Assembly: GCA_903824665.1 (NCBI GenBank)
Contig: CAIJXT010000014.1
Coordinates: 1-64,000, forward strand
DNA from: an uncultured Bacteroidota bacterium
Lineage (GTDB): Bacteria > Bacteroidota > Bacteroidia > Chitinophagales > Chitinophagaceae
Reading direction: 5' to 3'
DNA length: 64,000 bases
Below are positions 52,639-61,761 of the stretch, in pieces. Under the pieces are notes generated by a model. The model did not search any database and was not told the DNA's origin. It saw only the letters and a program-made list of their open reading frames with translations. Numbering within the stretch: the stretch's first letter is position 1; each line of letters starts with the position of its first letter. Made by a program: the position numbers and the translations under genes.

Positions 52639-53745
52639 ATGAGGTCATTAAAATTTGCACTTCCTGTACTGCTGCTCGCAGCGCTCAGCTTGGGTTCGTG
52701 CCATGTGGGCCGCTTTTTTATCTGGAATTTTTCAGACATCCGCGACAATAAAAAGTTCCGGCAAAAAATACTTACTAAAACCGGGCCGCCTTTTATTTTT
52801 TCTGCCCGCGATACCGGTACACACCTTCGGCTGCCAAAGTCCATAAAGGTGAAGAAAAAGGTGTTTACTTTCGATGAATTGCTCGAAAAAACGGGGACGG
52901 TTGCATTTCTGGTCATTCGCAACGACTCACTGCTCTATGAGCGATACCTCAATGGGTACGGCCGCGCCACTCCGGTACCTTCGTTTTCTGTTGCCAAGTC
53001 TTTTACATCCGTTCTCGTAGGTATCGCTATCGACGAGGGCGCTATCGGTAGCGTCTACGACCCGGTCACCAAATACATTCCTGAACTGAAGCCTGCGGGA
53101 TTTGATAAAGTAACGATAGAGCACCTGCTCAATATGCATTCCGGTATCAGATCTGGAGAGAGCTACTCCAATCCGTTTGGTGGAGTAGCCAAGCTGTATT
53201 ATGGTCGCAATCTGAAGAAATATATTAAGCGATTGAAGCTGGAAGATGAGCCCGGTGGCGCGTTCAAATATCAAAGCGTGAATACACAGGTGCTGGGCCT
53301 GATTGTAGAGCGGGCCACCGGCAAGCTGCTACCCGACTACATGCAGGAAAAGGTATGGCAGCACATAGGCGCCGAGTACGATGCCGGCTGGAGTATAGAC
53401 AGCCGAAAACATGAAGCAGCGAAGGCATTCTGCTGCTTTAATGCATGTGCCATAGACTATGCCAAAATGGGTAGGCTGTACCTGAAAAATGGCAACTGGA
53501 ACGGTAAGCAGATAGTGTCTGAAAAATGGGTGAAAGAATCGCTGAGTGTAGCAGTTGATAAAAACGGTGGTATGTATTCTTACCAGTGGTGGCACACCCG
53601 TCCGTCAGATTTTTTTGCGCAGGGTCACCTCGGTCAGTACGTGTATGTGTTGCCGGCAAAGAACATAATTATTGTGCGTCTGGGTAAAAAGTATGGAATT
53701 GATGCATGGGCAGGCGTGCTCAAGGGCATTGCTGATGCCAATTAA
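52639..53745 (+). CDS. Lipoprotein serine hydrolase (class C beta-lactamase fold)
   Basis: This 368-residue precursor has lipobox SLGSC (Cys16). The catalytic SxxK is in FSVAKSFTS. The second motif is YQSVNTQVLGLIVE rather than Y-x-N, as in 6-aminohexanoate-dimer hydrolase-like proteins. QGHLGQYVYVLP supplies the third-strand motif. Such enzymes act on esters, amides or muropeptides. It is convergent with the EnvC-like gene; their stops overlap by 4 bp (53742-53745). Confidence 0.85.
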   Translation: MRSLKFALPVLLLAALSLGSCHVGRFFIWNFSDIRDNKKFRQKILTKTGPPFIFSARDTGTHLRLPKSIKVKKKVFTFDELLEKTGTVAFLVIRNDSLLYERYLNGYGRATPVPSFSVAKSFTSVLVGIAIDEGAIGSVYDPVTKYIPELKPAGFDKVTIEHLLNMHSGIRSGESYSNPFGGVAKLYYGRNLKKYIKRLKLEDEPGGAFKYQSVNTQVLGLIVERATGKLLPDYMQEKVWQHIGAEYDAGWSIDSRKHEAAKAFCCFNACAIDYAKMGRLYLKNGNWNGKQIVSEKWVKESLSVAVDKNGGMYSYQWWHTRPSDFFAQGHLGQYVYVLPAKNIIIVRLGKKYGIDAWAGVLKGIADAN

Positions 53746-55106
53746 TGTGCCTTCCCGATCCACTGCTCCGGATTGAGTTTTACATTACCTCCCTTGCTTC
53801 CTCCGGATTTCCATATCTGGAAGTTGATTACGGGGAGTCCTTCATCGTTTATAGATACGGTACCTATAGTTTGCTTAACATTCACCTCGTCGTCCTTCCT
53901 CACCGACACCGACGATAAGCCACTGTAAATGGTGAAAAAGTTGCCATGCTTCACCATTACGATCTGGCTATTGCCACCGGTTACCGAAAATATATTCGTC
54001 ACCACGCCATTGAAAACACAGCGTACTTTGGCGTTCTCATCAGTCTGTATATCTACCCCCGGCTGGTCTACCATTACTTTAGGCGCCAGTGGGTGCGGGT
54101 GTACACCAAAATGGTCTGTTATATACCCCTTTTCTACCGGCCAGTACATTCTGCCCTTATTGCCTTCAAAGTTGCCGGCCAGTTCCACGTCTTCAGGTGT
54201 CAGCATCAGCGATACTTCAGCCCGTGGTCTCGGTGTCGATCTGGGTACATTATTCACAGCTACACCAGGGTCTTCAGATGATCTGATTCCTGTTTTAGAT
54301 CCCGTTTTGGCTGTTTTCGATGGGTCAGCCCCGGCTTTTTTCGCCTCTTCTTCGGCTGCCTTTGCTGCCTTGGCCATCTCCCTTTCAATCAGGTCATTAA
54401 TGGCTTTGTTGATACGTGCTGTTACTTTTCTGTTCTTTTCTATATCGGCCAGCAGCTTGCTTTCCTTGCTCTTCAGATCGTTGATAACCTGGTTGGTCTG
54501 GTCTGTTTCTTTCAGCAATACCTGCTTTTGCTGTACCTGAGTATTCAGCAATTGGTCTTTCTGGGTTTTTTCTGCATTCAGCGTACCTATTTTTTGTTTC
54601 AGCTGGTTTTGTGTCAGGTGTATCTGCAGCACCTGATACTTACGGAAATCCCTGAATTTCTTCAGGTATTTCATGCGCCGCATAGCATCGTTGAAGTCTC
54701 TTGACGAGAACAGGAAAGCCAGCATATCGTAAGAACTGCGGGTGGTGTATGCATACCTGATAGACTGCGCATAACGCATCTTCAGTTGTTCCAGCTTTTG
54801 TTTCAGTGTCTGTACTTCTCTCGACGATACCCTTATGTCTTTATCTATACCGTTCAGCTCCTGGTTGATGTTGCCTATCAGTCGCTGGCGGTCGGCAAGC
54901 TTGTTTTGCAGCGCACGCAACTGGCCCATAGTTGCCTGTTTGTCATTCTTGATTGCAAGCAACTGCTTTTCTGTTTCATTTATAGCCTCCATGATCGCTT
55001 TGCGGCGGGCTATCAGCGTATCTTTCGACATACTGTACTGCACCTGCGGCTGCGAAAAAGCAGACACAGAAAGCAATAACAATATGATACCAATAGCTAT
55101 GCGCAT
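53742..55106 (-). CDS. EnvC-like protein: coiled coil plus degenerate M23 (LytM) domain
   Basis: This 454-residue protein starts at ATG 55106 and has a signal peptide ending SAFSQ. Residues about 25-260 form a long coiled coil. The C-terminal LytM domain (about 320-454) has GYITDHFGVHPHP, GVDIQ, KHGNFFTIYSGL and the ending VINFQIWKSG. Active M23 enzymes use HxH and a final His-x-E/D; here the last motif reads NFQ, so a Zn ligand appears lost. EnvC-type proteins of this form are non-catalytic activators of amidases during division. Amidase partner not in the window. Confidence 0.88.
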   Translation of the reverse strand: MRIAIGIILLLLSVSAFSQPQVQYSMSKDTLIARRKAIMEAINETEKQLLAIKNDKQATMGQLRALQNKLADRQRLIGNINQELNGIDKDIRVSSREVQTLKQKLEQLKMRYAQSIRYAYTTRSSYDMLAFLFSSRDFNDAMRRMKYLKKFRDFRKYQVLQIHLTQNQLKQKIGTLNAEKTQKDQLLNTQVQQKQVLLKETDQTNQVINDLKSKESKLLADIEKNRKVTARINKAINDLIEREMAKAAKAAEEEAKKAGADPSKTAKTGSKTGIRSSEDPGVAVNNVPRSTPRPRAEVSLMLTPEDVELAGNFEGNKGRMYWPVEKGYITDHFGVHPHPLAPKVMVDQPGVDIQTDENAKVRCVFNGVVTNIFSVTGGNSQIVMVKHGNFFTIYSGLSSVSVRKDDEVNVKQTIGTVSINDEGLPVINFQIWKSGGSKGGNVKLNPEQWIGKAH

Positions 55107-55287
55107 GGAAAAACAGATGCCGACAAAAATAACCAATTATAGTCCCCCTTTTCGACCTTTTTGCTGTTTTATGATGATTTTACAAACTTTCCACCCAATT
55201 TCACATATTGGTATTGTACAGGATTTGTTTTGACTTACTTAGAGTTATTAACGACCTTTGCTTTCTTTTGCAGTAAAAAAATAATTT

Positions 55288-56163
55288 ATGTTATATTCGA
55301 TGACAGGGTTTGGCAGGGCTGAAGAGACCATCAACCACCGCCAGGTAGTAGTAGAGCTGAAAGCCTTAAATGGCAAGCAGTTTGATGTAAATACTAAGTT
55401 GCCTCCCATTCTCCGTTCGTATGAATTAGACATCCGCTCACTGCTGGCCAATATGCTGATGCGCGGTACAATAGACCTTACCATTACTGTAAAACAGGAA
55501 GGGGCCTCCAAGCCGATGGTGGTGAACACTGATCTTGCCGTTTTTTACTACAACGCCATGAAGCAGATTGCAAAGCAGACGGGCCTTGCCGAAGATAATG
55601 TGCTGTCTACACTGATGCGTATGCCAGAGGTAGTTGCACCGGATCAGGATATGCTGCCCGACGAAGAATGGGAGCATGTGAAGGGTGTGATAGTAAAAGC
55701 AGCCGAAGATCTGATGCTACACCGCCAGCATGAGGGGGAGGCACTGTTGAAAGATATAGTGCTGAGAATAGGAAATATAGACAAGCTGCACGATATGATC
55801 GTTCCGCTGGAGCCCGAGCGTATAGAGCGAGTACGCACCCGCATCAACCAATGGCTCGAGGATATGGTCGGCAAGGAAAAGATCGACGGCAACCGTTTTG
55901 AGCAGGAAATGATCTACTACCTCGAGCGCATGGATTTTTCAGAGGAAAAGATAAGGCTGCGCCAGCATTGTGTGTATTTCAACAGTACAATCAATGAAAA
56001 CGACATGGCAATAGGCCGTAAGCTCAATTTTATATTGCAGGAAATTGGTCGCGAGATCAATACACTGGGTTCAAAAGCAAACCACGCCGAGATTCAGCAG
56101 ATCGTGATCAATATGAAAGACGAACTGGAAAAAGCCAAGGAACAGATTCTCAACATTTTATAA
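55288..56163 (+). CDS. yicC: YicC-family endoribonuclease
   Basis: This 291-residue cytoplasmic protein begins LYSMTGFGRAE and has the C-terminal DUF1732 motif: EEKIRLRQHCVYFNSTI, GRKLNFILQEIGREINTLGSKANHAEIQQIVINMKDELEKAKEQILNI. Length matches the family (about 290). E. coli YicC is an endoribonuclease linked to small-RNA decay. In many bacteria it precedes gmk; here it does not, as the next gene is on the opposite strand. Confidence 0.93.
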   Translation: MLYSMTGFGRAEETINHRQVVVELKALNGKQFDVNTKLPPILRSYELDIRSLLANMLMRGTIDLTITVKQEGASKPMVVNTDLAVFYYNAMKQIAKQTGLAEDNVLSTLMRMPEVVAPDQDMLPDEEWEHVKGVIVKAAEDLMLHRQHEGEALLKDIVLRIGNIDKLHDMIVPLEPERIERVRTRINQWLEDMVGKEKIDGNRFEQEMIYYLERMDFSEEKIRLRQHCVYFNSTINENDMAIGRKLNFILQEIGREINTLGSKANHAEIQQIVINMKDELEKAKEQILNIL

Positions 56164-56176
56164 CCCGTCAGCGGTC

Positions 56177-56593
56177 CTATGGTTTTTTGGGAGCAGGGGG
56201 TACCAGGTCTGTGTAGGCTATTGTGCTATCCTCCACAGGTTCTGCCGTTGTGATATTCACCATAGTTATCTTCAGCTGCTTCACCGGTACATTGGTAACC
56301 GTGATCCTTTTTGATGATGGGTATACCAGCCGCAGCGAGTACACACCGGGCATCACTGAGTTGGTTTCATAATTGCCTTCCGCATTCGTATAGCCCGATG
56401 CCGCAATGGTGTCATTACGATAAATGTAGGCCTGTATTTTGGCCACAGGGCGTCTGCGAATGTCTTTTATGGTACCGCCAATGGCATTTTTGCGAATTTT
56501 CGCACCACCAGATGCGGTTGCCCTGGTAGTAGTCTGGCCGAGTGCAACACCGGCAAATAGCAAACAACCGGTAACAGCAACTATCAGTTTCAT
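56177..56593 (-). CDS. Exported protein with carboxypeptidase-regulatory-like (Ig-type) domain
   Basis: This 138-residue protein has a signal peptide ending VALGQ (about residue 19). The mature part shows IGGTIKDIRRRPVAKIQAYIY and DTIAASGYTNAEGNYETNSVMPGVYSLRLVYP. This is the CarboxypepD_reg-like beta-sandwich that often precedes TonB receptors or forms small surface modules. Here it is the whole protein. Function unknown. Its stop is 13 bp from that of yicC, in convergent orientation. Confidence 0.82.
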   Translation of the reverse strand: MKLIVAVTGCLLFAGVALGQTTTRATASGGAKIRKNAIGGTIKDIRRRPVAKIQAYIYRNDTIAASGYTNAEGNYETNSVMPGVYSLRLVYPSSKRITVTNVPVKQLKITMVNITTAEPVEDSTIAYTDLVPPAPKKP

Positions 56594-56687
56594 AAGTATT
56601 TACGCGATTTAGCTGTTAAAAGTAAGCATTATTCTAAAAATTCAATAAAATCCTTAATGCATGTTTCATCGCCTGCTGCCAAAGTAG

Positions 56688-56695
56688 TAATTTTG
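56688..56695 (+). promoter_or_regulatory. -7 box for the KorB-like gene
   Basis: TAATTTTG ends 8 bp before ATG 56704, giving almost no leader. It excludes the in-frame GTG/ATG region at 56695 as start. Confidence 0.6.
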
Positions 56696-56703
56696 TGGTT
56701 TCT

Positions 56704-57744
56704 ATGAGTGATTCAGCAATACCGCAGGCGGCAGCACCGCTTACGGCCAAAGACTTTACCACCGACCAGGAAGTGCGGTGGTGCCCGGGGTGTGGCGATT
56801 ATTCTATCCTGAAACAGGTGCAGACGATATTGCCGCAGATCGGTATCCCACGCGAGCGCATTGTTATTGTTTCGGGTATCGGGTGCAGCTCACGTTTCCC
56901 CTACTATATGAATACCTATGGCATGCACTCTATTCATGGGCGTGCCACAGCCATTGCATCGGGTCTCAAGGCTTCACGCCCTGAACTCAGCGTATGGATC
57001 GTGACAGGCGATGGTGATGGACTGAGTATAGGCGGTAATCACACCATACATCTGTTGCGCCGCAATTTTGATGTGAATATCCTCCTGTTCAACAACCAGA
57101 TCTACGGTCTCACAAAGGGCCAGTATTCCCCTACATCAGAGGTTCATAAAATCACCAAGTCTACACCTGCCGGCAGTCTCGATCATCCGTTCAATCCGCT
57201 GGCACTGGCACTGGGTGCAGAGGCAAGCTTCATTGCCCGCAGCATGGACCGCGACCCCAAACACTTGCAGCAGATGTTACTCCGCGCCAACGGTCACCAC
57301 GGTTCATCATTTCTCGAGATATACCAGAACTGCAACATCTTCAATGATGGCGCATTTGAGATTTTTACTGAAAAAGGTTCGAGAGCTGCAGAAACACTGG
57401 TGCTGGAGCAGGGCAAGCCGCTTGTTTTTGGCACCGCACGCGACAAAGGAGTACGTCTGGACGGGTACAAGCCACAACTGGTAGATATCGGCGACCAATA
57501 CAGTGCAGATGACCTGTGGATTCATGACGAAACAGATCATTTCAAGGCACAGATACTTACCCGCTTTTTCGATAATCCTGCACTGCCCGGCCATTTCCCG
57601 CGCCCTTTTGGCGTGTTTTATGCCAAGGAGCGCCCTACATACGAAGACGATATGCAATTGCAGATCAAGGAGATCATTGCTACAAAAGGCAAAGGAAACC
57701 TCGACAAGCTACTCTCGGGCAAGGAAACCTGGACGATAGGGTAG
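56704..57744 (+). CDS. korB: 2-oxoacid:ferredoxin oxidoreductase beta subunit
   Basis: This 346-residue cytoplasmic protein has the KorB signatures VRWCPGCGDYSIL, SGIGCSSRFPYYMNTYGMHSIHGRA (cluster or TPP region), TGDGDGLSIGGNH and NNQIYGLTKGQYSPTS (TPP-Mg2+). It oxidatively decarboxylates 2-oxoglutarate or another 2-oxoacid to acyl-CoA, reducing ferredoxin. The alpha subunit normally lies directly upstream, but here the upstream gene is an unrelated protein on the other strand. Alpha must be elsewhere. Symbol by family; substrate is not determined. Confidence 0.88.
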   Translation: MSDSAIPQAAAPLTAKDFTTDQEVRWCPGCGDYSILKQVQTILPQIGIPRERIVIVSGIGCSSRFPYYMNTYGMHSIHGRATAIASGLKASRPELSVWIVTGDGDGLSIGGNHTIHLLRRNFDVNILLFNNQIYGLTKGQYSPTSEVHKITKSTPAGSLDHPFNPLALALGAEASFIARSMDRDPKHLQQMLLRANGHHGSSFLEIYQNCNIFNDGAFEIFTEKGSRAAETLVLEQGKPLVFGTARDKGVRLDGYKPQLVDIGDQYSADDLWIHDETDHFKAQILTRFFDNPALPGHFPRPFGVFYAKERPTYEDDMQLQIKEIIATKGKGNLDKLLSGKETWTIG

Positions 57745-57829
57745 TGTGACGATTGTGGTTTTTGAGATTTTGTGGTTGCTTTAATTTCAGTCATAACAAA
57801 CAAACATGCACCGCAAAAGCATACCACTT

Positions 57830-57994
57830 ATGACAAACATACTCCTGAGTATCACCGATGGTACCACTGGTCAGGGTTGGGGAATGCTCACAGTCATTTT
57901 TCTTGTATTTCTATTGTCCCTGCTGCTTGTAGGGTACATCGCACTGAAGCTGTTCAGGTGGTTGAATAAACTAACAGAAAACGGGAAATCCTGA
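57830..57994 (+). CDS. Small single-helix membrane protein
   Basis: This 54-residue frame starts at ATG 57830 (ATG 57806 also in frame). It has one membrane helix (GMLTVIFLVFLLSLLLVGYIALKLF) and a short charged tail (RWLNKLTENGKS). It lies 85 bp after the korB-type gene on the same strand. The composition and hydrophobic segment favour a real gene. No family or function recognised. Confidence 0.45.
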   Translation: MTNILLSITDGTTGQGWGMLTVIFLVFLLSLLLVGYIALKLFRWLNKLTENGKS

Positions 57995-58073
57995 TTGCCG
58001 GATGTGCTGTAGGTCTTTTACAGATTTGTGCCTATTTTAACCGCCAACTTGCTACATTTAACTCAAAAAAATA

Positions 58074-59582
58074 TTGGCATCGCTCAAACAACTTGCAGGG
58101 CAAACCATCTGGTACGGCTTAAGTAACATAGCCGCCAGGCTGCTCAATCAGTTGCTCACACCACTCATCACCTACTTCCTCAACAATCCCTCCGGGATGG
58201 TTGACTACGGTAATTTCAGCATGGTGTATTCCGGTATCTCCTTTGCCAATATTATTTATACCTATGGCCTGGAGACCGCCTATTTCCGGTTTGCAGCTAC
58301 AGGCACCGACAAAAACAAACTATTCCAGACCACTTTTACATCCCTGGTGCTCAGTACTGTTTTTTTCAGTGCACTGCTCATTTATCTCCGTCAGCCCATC
58401 AGCGACTTTATCGGTTTGGGCACCCATTCTGAATACATTATCTGGTGCGTGCTTATCATAGCGGTCGATACGCTTGCCGCTATCCCCTATGCCCGGCTGC
58501 GACAAGAGGGGCGCCCACGTAAGTACGCATTCACAAGGGTTGCCGGTATTATCGTCAATATTGTCCTGACCGTGTTTTTTATCGCCTATTGTCCCGGCTA
58601 TGTCGCAGCACACCCGGGCACGGCTTTCGCTTCGTGGTACGCCGGATACACCTCTGTTGGCTTCCTTATTATGGCCAATCTTGCTCAGAGTGTGGTCACC
58701 TTTCTGCTGCTGTACCGCGAGTGGATAGGTTATCGGTTCCGGTTCGATACCATATTGTGGAAACAGATACTTACCTATTGCTGGCCCATGCTGGTGGTAG
58801 GTATGGGTGGCATGGTCAATGAAACAATGGACCGCCTGATGCTGCCCAAATTATTGCCCGGTACTGTCGACGAAGGGAAGATTGCTCTGGGCATTTACGC
58901 TGCCAATTACAAGATAGCCATTTTTATTACGCTCTTTATTCAGGCTTTCAAGATGTCGGCAGAGCCATTCTTTTTCGGTCAGGCAGCCAATAAAAATGCA
59001 CCTGCCACCTATGCCAGGGTCATGAAGTGGTTCGTCATTACTTTGTGTCTGGCATTTCTGTTTACTGCGTTGTACATCGACCTCTGGCAATACTTCGTAG
59101 GTTCACAATACCGCGAGGGGCTGGGTGTGGTTCCTATATTGTTGGCTGCCAATGTTGCCCTCGGCATTTATTACAACCTGTCGGTCTGGTACAAACTTAC
59201 CGACCGCATGTATATGGGTATGCTCATCACACTGGCAGGAGCGCTCCTCACCATTGGGCTCAATTTTGCGTTTATTCCTGTTTATGGCATGTATGCCTGT
59301 GCTTGGGCTACCCTTGCAGCCTATGGCGTTATGATGCTGTTGTCTTATTTCCTTGGGCAGCGTTATTTTCCGGTGCCCTATCCTGTACGCAAGCTGGCCG
59401 GGTACATCTTGGCTATGCTTTTGCTCTATGCGGTGCAGCGTGCAATAGCACACTATATAGGTTCTGTTCCCGTTCGCCTGGCCACAGCATCATTGCTTAT
59501 GCTCACTTTCGTAGGGCTTGTAGTTCGTACAGAGCGCGGTGAGCTTGCCGGCATGCCTGTTATTGGGAGGTGGCTGAGGTAG
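58074..59582 (+). CDS. Polysaccharide flippase (Wzx/MOP superfamily)
   Basis: This 502-residue protein starts with TTG 58074 (ASLKQLAGQTIWYGLSNIAARLLNQLLTPLITYFL), the normal opening of this family; no closer ATG exists. About 14 membrane helices are visible. It belongs to the polysaccharide biosynthesis/oligosaccharide flippase group that moves lipid-linked glycans across the inner membrane. No glycosyltransferase genes are nearby, so it is a solitary flippase here. A lipid II flippase role cannot be excluded. Confidence 0.87.
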   Translation: MASLKQLAGQTIWYGLSNIAARLLNQLLTPLITYFLNNPSGMVDYGNFSMVYSGISFANIIYTYGLETAYFRFAATGTDKNKLFQTTFTSLVLSTVFFSALLIYLRQPISDFIGLGTHSEYIIWCVLIIAVDTLAAIPYARLRQEGRPRKYAFTRVAGIIVNIVLTVFFIAYCPGYVAAHPGTAFASWYAGYTSVGFLIMANLAQSVVTFLLLYREWIGYRFRFDTILWKQILTYCWPMLVVGMGGMVNETMDRLMLPKLLPGTVDEGKIALGIYAANYKIAIFITLFIQAFKMSAEPFFFGQAANKNAPATYARVMKWFVITLCLAFLFTALYIDLWQYFVGSQYREGLGVVPILLAANVALGIYYNLSVWYKLTDRMYMGMLITLAGALLTIGLNFAFIPVYGMYACAWATLAAYGVMMLLSYFLGQRYFPVPYPVRKLAGYILAMLLLYAVQRAIAHYIGSVPVRLATASLLMLTFVGLVVRTERGELAGMPVIGRWLR

Positions 59583-59660
59583 CTCATATGTTCGTACATG
59601 GTAGCTGATTAAAATGAGTTTTTGTTCTATTTGGGCGGTTTATATTATCAAAAAATAATG

Positions 59661-59668
59661 TAAATTTG
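59661..59668 (+). promoter_or_regulatory. -7 box for the 59701 gene
   Basis: TAAATTTG lies 32 bp before ATG 59701. Confidence 0.5.
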
Positions 59669-59700
59669 GGTAGAACACCTGCCATAAACCTCAGCCCATT

Positions 59701-60702
59701 ATGAAATTTTTGTTGTGCCCGCTATTGTTTCTATTGCCGTTTATTACGAAGGCGCAGTCTGTACAGATCAAGTCATCGTCATATGTTGTCTGCCCGAATA
59801 CAACTGCTACTTTCACAGCTACTACTTCCGGTATCAGCAATCCTAACTTCCGGTGGTACCATAATCGTTTTACTGGATCTGATACCTCTCGGTACGTAGG
59901 GCAATCGTTTGTTCCGCAGGATCGCATTTTCTGTCAACTAACGAATAGCAAAGGAGATACTGTTTATGCATCTTCGGATACGATAATCATGAGGTACGAT
60001 TCGTTGTTAATGATGTTGCACGGCAACGCTATTTGTGTTGGTGATACAATAAAAGCACCACCCTTCAAAAAATGCTACACATGGCAGGGGGGCTTGTTTA
60101 ATGCCAATGCTATTTTCAAAGCGGATGCAGGATCTACCTACGTAGTGGGAATGAAGCCTGGCTACGACACAATCAGGATCAGGTATTTTCAGGCCAATTC
60201 TAACTTGCCGATCGGTTACGATGTTGCAATTTTTCGTGTCCTTTCTTCTCCTGCCAATCAGGGTCTATCAGGCATATGCTTAAACAGTTCCCGGGTAATG
60301 ACAGACGCACTACCAGGCGGGGTTTGGTCTACAAGTAATCCGGCTATTGCTACCATAAACGAAACAACTGGTCTGCTTAAAGGAGTCGGTGCGGGCACAG
60401 CAATGGTATATTGCAAAGTGCCATGGGGCTGTACAGGCAGATCCCGGTTGGTAGTCGACGACTGTGGAAGTGGTGTAGAACTGTTCCCGGTTCCTGCACG
60501 ATACGAACTCGTTGTGCGTATGTATGGAGATGTACACTATGATTTCTGTACAATCACCGACAATGCTGGCAGGTTGGTACACAAACAGGCCATTATCGGA
60601 CCTTTTACGAATATCAACACGTCTACATGGTTGAATGGTCACTACGTGATCACTTTTTCAGGTGACAGTGGCAACAAGTCACTAAAGTTTCTAAAAGAAT
60701 AA
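59701..60702 (+). CDS. T9SS-secreted protein with one Big_2-like repeat
   Basis: This 333-residue protein has a signal peptide ending TKAQ (residue 19). Residues about 20-190 are beta-rich. Residues about 195-255 hold a single Big_2-like unit: GICLNSSRVMTDALPGGVWSTSNPAIATINETTGLLKGVGAGTAMVY...GC. It is the same type as in the giant protein at 23964. A T9SS type A sorting domain ends the protein (VELFPVPARYELVV...LNGHYVITF...KSLKFLKE). Role unknown. The next gene starts 6 bp after the stop, so the two are co-transcribed. Confidence 0.87.
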   Translation: MKFLLCPLLFLLPFITKAQSVQIKSSSYVVCPNTTATFTATTSGISNPNFRWYHNRFTGSDTSRYVGQSFVPQDRIFCQLTNSKGDTVYASSDTIIMRYDSLLMMLHGNAICVGDTIKAPPFKKCYTWQGGLFNANAIFKADAGSTYVVGMKPGYDTIRIRYFQANSNLPIGYDVAIFRVLSSPANQGLSGICLNSSRVMTDALPGGVWSTSNPAIATINETTGLLKGVGAGTAMVYCKVPWGCTGRSRLVVDDCGSGVELFPVPARYELVVRMYGDVHYDFCTITDNAGRLVHKQAIIGPFTNINTSTWLNGHYVITFSGDSGNKSLKFLKE

Positions 60703-60708
60703 CACATC

Positions 60709-61665
60709 ATGAAAAAGACTTTAGCCCATTTCGTACTCGCAGCAGCTTTTGCAATAGTGTCCTGCACAAAGCCATTCAGACCCGTTGAAGCTGAATGCCG
60801 TTCGGTCTTTTATGGATTTACAGGGGTTGTAACAGCTAAGCCCGATTCTCTGCCGCTGTGCCGCTTTGGTATTATTAGCAAAAACTCAGGTCTTAAATTG
60901 CCACTTGCCCAGTTGCGCAATTCAGAACGTTCGGCTCAGGGTGCTTTCGATACGGTGGCACACTGTTATTATGCTTTTGGATCTAACGATGGTTCTGACC
61001 CTACGGTTTTATATAGGATCAATCTTGAGGGGAGGGTAGAAGCGCTTACCAATTCAGAGTACCGTTTGCTCTTCAATGGTTTGCTGTACAGCAGGTTTGA
61101 TGGCAGGCTCTATGCGTTCCGCAGAAATGCAGGAGCATCAGGTGTCGCGGTTTGTCAGATTCTTACCTATCCAGACCGGTTCGAGGCGAAAGAATTGGTG
61201 AAGGACATTTGGGGAGTAGCCGCAAATACAGTCATTTCTTCGGCTGTAGACAACAATACGGGCAAACTTTATTTCCGCTTAGGTACAGATTCCACTTTCG
61301 AGATATACAGCTTCCAACCTGGAGACAGCGCGGCAAAAAAACTGCTCTCCCAGAAGAAGTCGCGCATTTTTGGCCTCTGCTTCAATCCTGCCGACGAAAG
61401 GCTGTATGCCATCAGGCAGGACAGCACTAAGACACGATTTGTGAAAATTGACAATCAGGGCAATACTACTGTTATCGATACACTTCCTTTCCGGCCCGAT
61501 CCTGCTTCGTTTTGTGCAGCCATCGATCGATGCGCCAATCAATACATGCTTATGGGCAAGGTTTCTAATACGCACGGCTATTTGGTCAGGTTGGCGATGA
61601 ATGGTTCGATCATGGGCCGAGACACTACCGATGGTATCCTTCAGGCGGTTACTGCTGCTCGTTGA
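60709..61665 (+). CDS. Lipoprotein with propeller-like repeats
   Basis: This 318-residue precursor has lipobox IVSC (Cys19) and TKPF after it. The body shows repeated units such as RINLEGRVEALTNSEY, DNNTGKLYFRLGTDSTFEIYSF, FGLCFNPADERLYAIRQDS and FVKIDNQGNTTVIDTL. They are about 45-50 residues apart and resemble beta-propeller blades. Function unknown. Its pairing with the T9SS protein directly upstream suggests a surface partner or anchoring component; this is inference. Confidence 0.8.
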   Translation: MKKTLAHFVLAAAFAIVSCTKPFRPVEAECRSVFYGFTGVVTAKPDSLPLCRFGIISKNSGLKLPLAQLRNSERSAQGAFDTVAHCYYAFGSNDGSDPTVLYRINLEGRVEALTNSEYRLLFNGLLYSRFDGRLYAFRRNAGASGVAVCQILTYPDRFEAKELVKDIWGVAANTVISSAVDNNTGKLYFRLGTDSTFEIYSFQPGDSAAKKLLSQKKSRIFGLCFNPADERLYAIRQDSTKTRFVKIDNQGNTTVIDTLPFRPDPASFCAAIDRCANQYMLMGKVSNTHGYLVRLAMNGSIMGRDTTDGILQAVTAAR

Positions 61666-61736
61666 CCTGCAACTAACCGCTTTTTTTCGTTATACCTGGT
61701 CCCCTTTTTAGCGCTACTGATATTCATAAACAATTG

Positions 61737-61744
61737 TACATTTG
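61737..61744 (+). promoter_or_regulatory. -7 box for the 61762 gene
   Basis: TACATTTG lies 17 bp before ATG 61762. Confidence 0.55.
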
Positions 61745-61761
61745 CAAAAAACATATCAGCT

